Of a stretch of 7,434 nucleotides of DNA, positions 1-5,345 are shown one piece after another; the stretch's first letter is position 1; each line of letters starts with the position of its first letter. The position numbers and the translations under genes are program-made. Source of the DNA: Flavobacteriaceae bacterium (lineage in GTDB: Bacteria > Bacteroidota > Bacteroidia > Flavobacteriales > Flavobacteriaceae). Under the pieces are notes generated by a model, which was given only the letters and a program-made list of their open reading frames with translations, did not search any database and had not been told where the DNA came from. The stretch is from the NCBI GenBank assembly GCA_013003145.1, contig JABDLH010000138.1:1-7434 (forward strand), written 5' to 3'.

Positions 1-330
1 GAAGCCCACAGTGCTGAAGCTGATACATTGGCAACCTGCGAGGTACTCATGTCCCAACTGGATCGCTACCCGGAATTGGAAAACAATGTCAAAAAGCTAT
101 CCGAATTCACAAAGCGGAATGAACTGGTAGATTTTGCGGGCTTTATTGCCAGGGATGAATCCGGGGAAGAAATTTTTGCTTTTGGAAAGCACAAGGGTAA
201 AAAAGTGCATGATGTGCTGGAAGAAGAACCCGGATATTTTGGATGGATACTGAATGCGGACTTCCCCTTGTATACCAAGAAAGTGCTGACCCAGATCAAA
301 TTAAGTAAACTTAACAACAAGTTGGGCTGA
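1..330 (+). CDS. DnaQ-like 3'-5' exonuclease (DNA polymerase III epsilon-type), 3' part only
   Basis: The reading frame is open from the first base, so the start lies outside the window; 109 codons and a TGA stop are present. The fragment begins at the last exonuclease motif of the DEDDh superfamily: His3 and Asp8 in HSAEADT fit the H-x4-D signature that supplies the general base and a metal ligand. After a linker, residues from about 58 (FAFGKHKGKKV, then a PGYFGWIL stretch) match the small C-terminal domain found in exodeoxyribonuclease X-like proteins of Bacteroidota. The family removes nucleotides from DNA 3' ends in proofreading or repair. Whether this is the replicative epsilon subunit or a repair exonuclease cannot be decided from the fragment. 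The next gene follows after 18 bp on the same strand, suggesting co-transcription. The family call is firm; the exact role is open. Confidence 0.85.
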   Translation, partial: EAHSAEADTLATCEVLMSQLDRYPELENNVKKLSEFTKRNELVDFAGFIARDESGEEIFAFGKHKGKKVHDVLEEEPGYFGWILNADFPLYTKKVLTQIKLSKLNNKLG

Positions 331-348
331 TAGTCCAGAAGAGCTGCT

Positions 349-960
349 ATGAAGATCATATGTATAGGACGTAATTACGCTGATCATATCGCGGAACTTT
401 CCAATGAACGTCCCTCGGAACCGGTGGTGTTCATTAAGCCGGATTCTGCTGTACTGCCCAAAGAGCAGGCCTTCTTTATTCCCGATTTTTCCAAGGATGT
501 TCACTATGAAGTGGAGGTGCTCGTTAAGATCAAGAAGGTGGGAAAGCACATCCAGGAGAAATTTGCCCATAAATATTACGACGAAGTGGGCCTCGGAATC
601 GATTTTACCGCCAGGGATCTGCAAAAGGAATTAAAAGCAGCGGGACTTCCCTGGGAAAAGGCGAAAGGGTTTGATGGGGCGGCGGTGATCGGGAAATGGG
701 TGTCTAAAAGCAAGTTCAAGGAATTACAGGACCTTAATTTTAAGTTAGAGCGTAATGGCGAAACGGTGCAGGAGGGCAATACCGGGATGATGCTTTGGAA
801 GATTGACGAACTGATCGCCTATGTCAGTCGTTTTTTTATGCTTAAAAAGGGAGATATTCTATTTACCGGAACTCCTGCCGGTGTTGGTCGGATTAGTGCA
901 AATGATTACCTTTCCGGCACTTTGGAAGGAGAAGAGATGTTTTCAGTCAAAATAAAATAA
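349..960 (+). CDS. Fumarylacetoacetate hydrolase (FAH) family protein
   Basis: This 203-aa protein is a single-domain member of the FAH superfamily, whose members hydrolyse, isomerise or decarboxylate beta-dicarbonyl acids such as acylpyruvates, oxaloacetate or homoprotocatechuate intermediates. Visible signatures are the N-terminal CIGRNYADH, metal-ligand candidates Glu54 and Glu56 in HYEVEVLV, Asp85 in GIDFTARDLQ, Lys106-Gly110 in KGFDGAAVIG, and FTGTPAGVG at 172-180. The length matches the short FAHD1/YcgM type rather than two-domain FAH. No signal peptide is seen, so it should be cytoplasmic. It starts 18 bp after the exonuclease gene and its stop codon abuts the next ATG, so it sits inside an operon. 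No aromatic-catabolism genes are nearby, which argues against a dedicated degradation pathway and favours a housekeeping or metabolite-repair role; that is inference. The substrate is not assignable from sequence. Confidence 0.88.
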   Translation: MKIICIGRNYADHIAELSNERPSEPVVFIKPDSAVLPKEQAFFIPDFSKDVHYEVEVLVKIKKVGKHIQEKFAHKYYDEVGLGIDFTARDLQKELKAAGLPWEKAKGFDGAAVIGKWVSKSKFKELQDLNFKLERNGETVQEGNTGMMLWKIDELIAYVSRFFMLKKGDILFTGTPAGVGRISANDYLSGTLEGEEMFSVKIK

Positions 961-1299
961 ATGATATACAATTTAGATAAAATTAACGAGATGGCCGAGG
1001 GGGACGAAGACTTCGTTCTTTCCGTAATATCGGTGTTTCTCGAGGAGGTCCCGGTAGACCTGGAGGCCCTGGAGCAGGGTATTTCTTCCCGGGATCATCA
1101 CCTGGTGTACCAGATGGCACACAAGATTAAACCCAATGTAGACTTACTGGGAATGGAGCAGACACGAGCCACGGCCCTGGAAATAGAGACCTTGGGGAAG
1201 AACGAAGCAAACATGGATGAGATCGAAAAAAGATTTCCGACTCTTAAAACGGATGTGCTGCAAGTGATCTCTGAACTTAAAAAGGATTTTCATATCTGA
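961..1299 (+). CDS. Stand-alone Hpt (histidine phosphotransfer) domain protein
   Basis: This 112-aa protein looks like one Hpt helical bundle with nothing attached. The phosphoacceptor motif is [15 protein letters not shown], with His54 the likely phosphorylated residue, Lys55 and Lys57 beside it, and Gly64 in the helix that follows, as in the family pattern AHKxK-x6-G. Upstream, residues 14-35 ([18 protein letters not shown]) match the helix that usually precedes the active-site helix. Hpt proteins shuttle phosphate between receiver domains in multistep His-Asp relays in the cytoplasm. No histidine kinase or response regulator lies in the window, so the partners are encoded elsewhere. The ATG immediately follows the upstream TAA with no gap, and the TGA overlaps the cinA ATG by one base (TGATG), so translation is probably coupled on both sides. 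The domain call is firm; the pathway is unknown. Confidence 0.88.
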   Translation: MIYNLDKINEMAEGDEDFVLSVISVFLEEVPVDLEALEQGISSRDHHLVYQMAHKIKPNVDLLGMEQTRATALEIETLGKNEANMDEIEKRFPTLKTDVLQVISELKKDFHI

Positions 1300-2549
1300 T
1301 GCAGGCTGAAATCATCACCATAGGGGATGAGATCCTGATCGGGCAGATCACTGATACCAATTCTGCATTCATTGCGGGGGAATTGAACAAGATCGGGGTT
1401 TCTGTGTACCAGATCACTTCGGTACAGGACGATCGGGAGCATATCCTGAAGGCCCTGGATGAAGCCGAAGGCAGGTCTCATGTGGTGATCATGACCGGGG
1501 GTCTGGGTCCTACCAAAGATGATATCACCAAGCGGACCTTATGCGAGTACATGGATGATCATCTGGAGCCCAACCAGGAAGTGCTGGAGCATGTGGAATA
1601 CCTTTTTAAGAAATACATCACTACCACGCCTATCTCGGATATGAACAGGGCACAGGCGAACCTGCCTAGTAAGGCTACCGTGTTGAAAAATCCATTCGGG
1701 ACAGCTCCAGGAATGTGGATGCAGAAAAATGATACGGTTTTTATCTCTTTGCCGGGAGTCCCCTACGAGATGAAACACCTTATGACCGAAGAAGTGATCC
1801 CAAGGATCAGCTCGGGCTTTAACCGGCCCTATATCCGGCATAAGACCATTATTACCTATGGCCTGGGAGAAAGTGCTATTGCAGAGCGGATAGAGGCTTT
1901 TGAAACATCACTCCCGTCCTTCCTGAAACTTGCTTACCTGCCCAATTTAGGGAAGGTCAGGCTGCGACTTTCGGCAAAGGGCCCTGACCCGGAACCCCTG
2001 GAGAAAGCTATAGCGACAGCTACGCGAGAACTGAAAAATATAATCGGGGATATCATCTACGGGGAGGAGGAAGAAGAGACCATAGAGTACGGCGTGGGCA
2101 AGTTGCTCGTACAAATGGGAAAATCCCTCTCTACCGCCGAAAGCTTTACCGGGGGGCGTATTGCAGAGATGATCACTGCTATCCCGGGCGCCTCTGCTCA
2201 TTTTAAAGGGAGTATGGTCTGTTACGCCACAGAGATTAAAATTAAAGTGCTAGGCGTTCCGGATAGCTTGATTGCAGAGCATTCTGTAGTCAGTGAAGCG
2301 GTGGCCAGAGCTATGGCGGAACGCGCCAGGGAGATTTTTGGTACAGACTATGCCATAGCCACTACCGGAAATGCCGGTCCCACCAAGGGCGACTCCGATG
2401 CAGAGATAGGAACGGTGTATATCGCTATAGCAGGCCCGGACAGGGTTATGGCCGAAAAATTCAATATGGGAAACCACCGAATCAGGATCATAACAAAATC
2501 GGCGCATAAGGCATTTGAAATGCTTCAAAAAGAAATTTTAAAATTCTGA
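1299..2549 (+). CDS. cinA: CinA-family protein (MoCF-like domain plus nicotinamide-nucleotide amidohydrolase domain)
   Basis: This 416-aa protein has the usual full-length CinA architecture. The N-terminal half (about 1-170) is the molybdopterin-binding-like domain, with [18 protein letters not shown] at 4-21 and [11 protein letters not shown] at 65-75. In studied homologues this domain acts as an ADP-ribose or NADH-hydrate pyrophosphatase. The C-terminal part (about 260-416) is the PncC domain, which deamidates nicotinamide mononucleotide to nicotinic acid mononucleotide in pyridine-nucleotide salvage. Its AESFTGG motif places candidate catalytic Ser282, and YATEIK places Lys314; TTGNAGP is at 355-361. 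The commonest form of the first motif has Cys where this protein has Phe283, and the glycine-rich loop reads [13 protein letters not shown] rather than the usual AGPGGGT. Such variants probably occur across flavobacterial CinA, so loss of activity is not implied. The start overlaps the Hpt stop by one base. The old name 'competence/damage-inducible' does not demonstrate a competence role here. Confidence 0.95.
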   Translation: MQAEIITIGDEILIGQITDTNSAFIAGELNKIGVSVYQITSVQDDREHILKALDEAEGRSHVVIMTGGLGPTKDDITKRTLCEYMDDHLEPNQEVLEHVEYLFKKYITTTPISDMNRAQANLPSKATVLKNPFGTAPGMWMQKNDTVFISLPGVPYEMKHLMTEEVIPRISSGFNRPYIRHKTIITYGLGESAIAERIEAFETSLPSFLKLAYLPNLGKVRLRLSAKGPDPEPLEKAIATATRELKNIIGDIIYGEEEEETIEYGVGKLLVQMGKSLSTAESFTGGRIAEMITAIPGASAHFKGSMVCYATEIKIKVLGVPDSLIAEHSVVSEAVARAMAERAREIFGTDYAIATTGNAGPTKGDSDAEIGTVYIAIAGPDRVMAEKFNMGNHRIRIITKSAHKAFEMLQKEILKF

Positions 2550-2560
2550 CTTAGAATTTT
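2540..2560. repeat. AT-rich inverted repeat spanning the cinA stop and the rpmB -33 region
   Basis: AAAATTCT (2540-2547), a five-base spacer, then AGAATTTT (2553-2560) form a perfect 8-bp inverted repeat. The left arm is also part of a 12-bp palindrome AATTTTAAAATT at 2534-2545. The repeat contains the last bases and stop of cinA and runs into the TTTTG of the rpmB promoter. It could be a weak hairpin ending the cinA transcript or a binding site controlling the ribosomal operon. AT-rich palindromes also arise by chance, so function is uncertain. Confidence 0.4.
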
Positions 2561-2589
2561 GTGCGTCCCGTAAAAATGCTATAAATTTG
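2557..2589 (+). promoter_or_regulatory. Bacteroidota-type promoter for rpmB-rpmG-DUF4295
   Basis: TAAATTTG at 2582-2589 is an exact match to the Bacteroidota -7 box TAnnTTTG, and TTTTG at 2557-2561 provides the -33 element (TTG), with 20 bp between TTG and the -7 box. Transcription would begin around 2594-2597, giving a leader of roughly 27 nt before the rpmB ATG at 2623. Both boxes lie in the 73-bp cinA-rpmB gap, as expected for a separately controlled ribosomal-protein operon. Confidence 0.75.
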
Positions 2590-2622
2590 CAGCCTGTTTT
2601 AAATCAAGTAAAAAGTAGCGCC

Positions 2623-2859
2623 ATGTCAAAAGTCTGTGAACTTACAGGAAAGAGAGCGATGTTTGGAAATAATGTATCTTTTTCCATCAACAAGACCAGG
2701 AGAAGATTTGATGTAAACCTTTCTAAAAAGCGTTTTTATATCCCTGAAGAGGATCGTTGGATCACGCTTAAGGTTTCCGCCAGGGCGCTCAAGGCAATCA
2801 ACAAAAAAGGAATTTCTGCGGTCTTGAAAGAGGCCCGTCAGCAAGGGTTGATTAAGTAA
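2623..2859 (+). CDS. rpmB: 50S ribosomal protein L28 (bL28)
   Basis: The product is 78 aa, the same length as E. coli L28, and has the family's core: CELTGKRAMFGNNVSFS at the N-terminus, NKTRRRFDVNL, and the C-terminal VSARALKAINKKGI. It binds 23S rRNA in the large subunit. The ATG at 2623 is preferred over in-frame positions further upstream because the protein then begins MSKVCELTGK, as in homologues; an extension to 2587 would add residues unlike any L28 and would start inside the promoter. Only Cys5 is present, so this is the zinc-free form lacking paired CxxC motifs. No Shine-Dalgarno is seen; the leader before the ATG is A-rich. rpmG follows after 21 bp. Confidence 0.97.
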   Translation: MSKVCELTGKRAMFGNNVSFSINKTRRRFDVNLSKKRFYIPEEDRWITLKVSARALKAINKKGISAVLKEARQQGLIK

Positions 2860-2880
2860 TCCTATAAAATTTAGTATCCA

Positions 2881-3063
2881 ATGGCAAAGAAAGGCAACAG
2901 AGTACAAGTGATATTAGAGTGTACCGAACATAAGACTTCGGGTATGCCAGGGACTTCCCGTTACATCACCACCAAGAATAAGAAGAACACTCCGGATCGT
3001 ATGGAACTTAAAAAGTTCAACCCGATCCTGAAGAAAATGACAGTCCATAAAGAGATAAAATAA
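2881..3063 (+). CDS. rpmG: 50S ribosomal protein L33 (bL33), zinc-free form
   Basis: This 60-aa protein carries the L33 core: [12 protein letters not shown], then [20 protein letters not shown] and the C-terminal [10 protein letters not shown]33 sits near the E site of the large subunit. Zinc-binding L33 proteins have two CxxC pairs; here the first is reduced to CTEH and the second is replaced by NPIL, so this is the zinc-independent type. It lies 21 bp after rpmB and 6 bp before the DUF4295 gene, forming one transcription unit. The rpmB-rpmG pairing is a common bacterial arrangement. Confidence 0.96.
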   Translation: MAKKGNRVQVILECTEHKTSGMPGTSRYITTKNKKNTPDRMELKKFNPILKKMTVHKEIK

Positions 3064-3069
3064 TAAGCC

Positions 3070-3222
3070 ATGGCAAAGAAGACAGTAGCATCCTTACAAA
3101 CAAGCTCAAAAAGACTTACCAAAGCGATCAAAATGGTAAAGTCTCCAAAGACAGGAGCATATACTTTTGTAGAATCTGTGATGGCACCTGAGGCGGTTAA
3201 CGAATGGTTAGCCGGTAAATAA
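3070..3222 (+). CDS. DUF4295 small basic protein, probable Bacteroidota ribosomal protein
   Basis: This 50-aa, lysine-rich protein starts MAKKTVASLQ, has the central motif IKMVKSPKTGAYTF, and ends AVNEWLAGK. That pattern matches DUF4295, a family of tiny proteins in Bacteroidota encoded directly after L33. From memory, a protein of this kind was seen in a flavobacterial ribosome cryo-EM structure and named bL38; I am only moderately sure that DUF4295 is that protein. The basic composition, the 6-bp gap to rpmG and the terminator straight after it all fit a large-subunit ribosomal component co-expressed with L28 and L33. There is no signal peptide or membrane segment. Confidence 0.9.
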   Translation: MAKKTVASLQTSSKRLTKAIKMVKSPKTGAYTFVESVMAPEAVNEWLAGK

Positions 3223-3244
3223 AAGGTCTCACATACAAATTACT

Positions 3245-3272
3245 AAGCCGCTTTGAAAAAAGCGGCTTTTTT
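3245..3272 (+). terminator. Rho-independent terminator of the rpmB-rpmG-DUF4295 operon
   Basis: AAGCCGCTTT (3245-3254) and AAAGCGGCTT (3259-3268) form a perfect 10-bp stem closed by a GAAA tetraloop, followed by a T-run that continues to 3272. It starts 22 bp after the DUF4295 stop. The A-tract before the right arm may give some activity on the opposite strand, but no minus-strand gene needs it. Confidence 0.92.
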
Positions 3273-3373
3273 ATGTTTAATTGCCTGTAAGGAATTCCGG
3301 GAAGCTCTTAGATAAAAGAGGTTATTCTACCCAACTAGTTTTTAATTCTCAACGGGCTTTCCCATTACTTTTA

Positions 3374-3381
3374 TATCTTTG
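3374..3381 (+). promoter_or_regulatory. -7 promoter box for ftsY
   Basis: TATCTTTG is an exact TAnnTTTG match lying 22 bp before the ftsY ATG and downstream of the previous operon's terminator. No clear TTG element is found about 20 bp upstream, so the promoter may be weak or use a degenerate -33 box. The rest of the gap, 3273-3373, shows nothing else I can support. Confidence 0.55.
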
Positions 3382-3403
3382 ATTTTACCTTATTTAGAAG
3401 CCT

Positions 3404-4366
3404 ATGAGCCTGTTTAAAAAGATATTTTCTTCGGAAAAAAAAGAAACCCTGGATAAAGGACTTGAAAAGTCTAAAACCACTTTCTTTTCTAAACTCAGTA
3501 AAGCGGTTGCAGGAAAGTCTAAAGTTGATGATGAAGTCCTGGATAACCTGGAGGAAGTATTGGTCAGTTCCGATGTAGGGGTTTCCACAACTCTAAAGAT
3601 CATCGATCGGATAGAAGAGAGGGTGGCCCGGGATAAATATATGGGTGTCGAGGAACTCAACGCTATACTCAGGGAAGAGATAGCGGCACTTCTTTCCGAG
3701 ACCCAAAGCGGGGAAGCTACAGATTTCAGCCTTTCTACCGATAAGAAGCCTTATGTGATCATGGTGGTTGGTGTTAATGGGGTGGGTAAAACCACGACCA
3801 TCGGAAAATTGGCACATCAATTTAAAAATCAGGGAATGAAAGTGGTTTTAGGAGCCGCCGATACATTCCGTGCTGCGGCTATTGACCAGCTGCAGATCTG
3901 GGCAGACCGAGTTTCTGTGCCTTTGATCAAACAGAAAATGGGCAGTGATCCTGCTTCGGTAGCTTTCGATACGCTAAGTGCCGCGGTATCCCAGGGTGCT
4001 GATGTGGTATTGATCGATACGGCCGGCCGACTGCACAATAAAGTGAACCTGATGAACGAGCTCGGGAAAGTGAAACGGGTAATGCAGAAAGTGGTGGGCG
4101 ATGCACCGCATGAAGTATTGCTGGTCCTGGATGGTTCTACCGGGCAAAATGCATTTGAACAGGCAAAACAATTTACCAAGGCTACCGACGTAACTTCCCT
4201 GGCAGTGACCAAATTAGACGGAACAGCTAAAGGAGGAGTGGTCATCGGTATCTCTGACCAGTTCCGTATACCGGTAAAATATATCGGTGTAGGCGAAGGT
4301 ATAGAAGACCTGCAGGTCTTTAACAAATTAGAGTTCGTAGATTCTTTCTTTAAATTGGAATCGTGA
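3404..4366 (+). CDS. ftsY: Signal recognition particle receptor FtsY
   Basis: This 320-aa protein is the SRP-family GTPase that receives Ffh-bound ribosome-nascent chain complexes at the inner membrane for co-translational insertion. The order is a short basic and amphipathic N-terminus (MSLFKKIFSSEKK), the N-domain helical bundle (about 20-100), and the G domain. All GTPase motifs are intact: G1 GVNGVGKT at 123-130, G2 DTFRAAA at 153-159, G3 DTAGR at 205-209, G4 TKLD at 269-272, and the closing GVGEGIEDL at 295-303. LLVLDGSTGQNA near 239-250 marks FtsY rather than Ffh, and there is no methionine-rich M domain. The long acidic A-domain of E. coli FtsY is absent, which is normal outside Gammaproteobacteria. 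The ATG at 3404 follows a -7 box; the stop overlaps the next gene by four bases. Confidence 0.98.
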   Translation: MSLFKKIFSSEKKETLDKGLEKSKTTFFSKLSKAVAGKSKVDDEVLDNLEEVLVSSDVGVSTTLKIIDRIEERVARDKYMGVEELNAILREEIAALLSETQSGEATDFSLSTDKKPYVIMVVGVNGVGKTTTIGKLAHQFKNQGMKVVLGAADTFRAAAIDQLQIWADRVSVPLIKQKMGSDPASVAFDTLSAAVSQGADVVLIDTAGRLHNKVNLMNELGKVKRVMQKVVGDAPHEVLLVLDGSTGQNAFEQAKQFTKATDVTSLAVTKLDGTAKGGVVIGISDQFRIPVKYIGVGEGIEDLQVFNKLEFVDSFFKLES

Positions 4367-5214
4367 GGTATTTGCTGCTTTGCTTGTTTTCGCTGATGTC
4401 CTTTAACGGGCTTGCTCAGCTGGAACATCCTAAAGCGAGCCCGCTGGCAGTCATTGAGCAAAACTTCGGACTTTCCAGTATTACAATAAATTACTCAAGG
4501 CCGGCAGTACGTGGCAGGAAAATCTTCGGCGGATTGGTTCCCTACGATCGAATCTGGAGGGTTGGTGCTAATGAATCGACCAAATTTTCATGTGATTCAG
4601 ATCTCGAAGTTATGGGTCATACTGTACCTGCGGGTACTTATGCCATCTATGCGTTTCCCCGGAAGGAGCAATGGGAGATCGTATTTCATAAGAATACCGG
4701 GCACTGGGGAGATGGCAGGGATAACTATAAACCGGAGGAAGATTTATTCCGTGTTAAGTTACCGGTAGAAAAAACTTCCGAATTGCAGGAAAACTTACTT
4801 ATTACTTTTGACCAGATCTCGCATAACGGGCTGCAAATGCAGCTACATTGGGAGTATAGCCGGGTTAGGATCCCCATTAATACGGATACCCATGGTCGAA
4901 TGCTCAGGCAGATTGATTCTGCGTTGGCCGGGAATCCTACGGCCCAGACGTATTATGAAGCCGGACGTTACCTGCAAGAGCAACAAACAGATTATCGTAC
5001 CGCATTGCAGTACCTGGAGAGCGCCATTGAGATGGGAGGTGATACCTACTATTTTCACCGGGTAAAATCACTGCTGCAAGCGGCATTGGGAAAATATGGC
5101 CAGGCTATTATTTCTGCTGAGCGCTCTATGGAACTGGCAGCTGCAGAAGGTAAAGACGAATTTGTTCGTATGAACCGGGCGAATATAGCGTCTTGGGAAA
5201 AGCTGCGGTATTGA
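4363..5214 (+). CDS. Secreted DUF2911 protein with TPR-like C-terminus
   Basis: This 283-aa protein starts at a GTG within GTGA, overlapping the ftsY stop. That start gives a good signal peptide: MR, a hydrophobic stretch to about residue 14, and a likely signal peptidase I site after GLA18. The first in-frame ATG (codon 12) would destroy it. There is no lipobox Cys. Residues about 24-170 match DUF2911, with NYSRPAVRGRKIFG, VPYDRIWRVGANE and PAGTYAIYAFP visible. Residues about 188-283 look like two or three TPR-type helical hairpins (TAQTYYEAGRYL, YRTALQYLESAIEM, YGQAIISAERSMELA). DUF2911 proteins are common in Bacteroidota and have no established function. Export to the periplasm or beyond is predicted. 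Translation is probably coupled to ftsY, but a shared pathway is not shown. Confidence 0.88.
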   Translation: MRYLLLCLFSLMSFNGLAQLEHPKASPLAVIEQNFGLSSITINYSRPAVRGRKIFGGLVPYDRIWRVGANESTKFSCDSDLEVMGHTVPAGTYAIYAFPRKEQWEIVFHKNTGHWGDGRDNYKPEEDLFRVKLPVEKTSELQENLLITFDQISHNGLQMQLHWEYSRVRIPINTDTHGRMLRQIDSALAGNPTAQTYYEAGRYLQEQQTDYRTALQYLESAIEMGGDTYYFHRVKSLLQAALGKYGQAIISAERSMELAAAEGKDEFVRMNRANIASWEKLRY

Positions 5215-5319
5215 GCCGGATTCTCTATAAGCGTCAGCTGCACTTAAGCAGCAATCATTCAGTACTTTAGACCGAACTGCATTTCTTTATAAAAACAAGG
5301 TGGTTCCGATTCCAAGTTG
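5215..5319. other. Gap between the DUF2911 gene and the rimO promoter box
   Basis: No ORF or RNA gene is seen here. A small GCTGC / GCAGC inverted repeat (5237-5252, six-base loop) lies 22 bp after the DUF2911 stop but has no T-run, so it is not a convincing terminator. No other intrinsic terminator is visible, so read-through from ftsY towards rimO cannot be excluded. Confidence 0.5.
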
Positions 5320-5327
5320 TATTTTTG
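5320..5327 (+). promoter_or_regulatory. -7 promoter box for rimO
   Basis: TATTTTTG matches TAnnTTTG exactly and ends 18 bp before the rimO ATG at 5346. A recognisable TTG is lacking at the expected distance upstream. Transcription would begin near 5332-5335, leaving a very short leader and supporting the ATG at 5346 as the start. Confidence 0.5.
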
Positions 5328-5345
5328 CACCCCATTTATAATCCT

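Noticed and set aside
2587..2622. Upstream extension of L28 to 2587
   Set aside because: It would begin inside the TAAATTTG promoter box and add 12 residues foreign to the family; ATG 2623 gives the standard 78-aa protein.
3162..3169. TACTTTTG, a TAnnTTTG match within the DUF4295 gene
   Set aside because: It is inside a coding region, has no TTG about 20 bp upstream, and no gene starts close enough downstream before the terminator.
3829..4461. A 210-codon open frame on the minus strand opposite ftsY
   Set aside because: It lies almost wholly antisense to an unmistakable ftsY, and its translation is rich in Ser, Thr, Cys and Pro with no recognisable domain, as expected for a shadow frame.
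5237..5252. GCTGC / GCAGC hairpin after the DUF2911 gene as a terminator
   Set aside because: The stem is only 5 bp and no T-run follows.
5325..5345. Extended rimO start at TTG 5325
   Set aside because: The TTG lies inside the TATTTTTG -7 box and would add seven residues not expected in RimO; ATG 5346 fits better.
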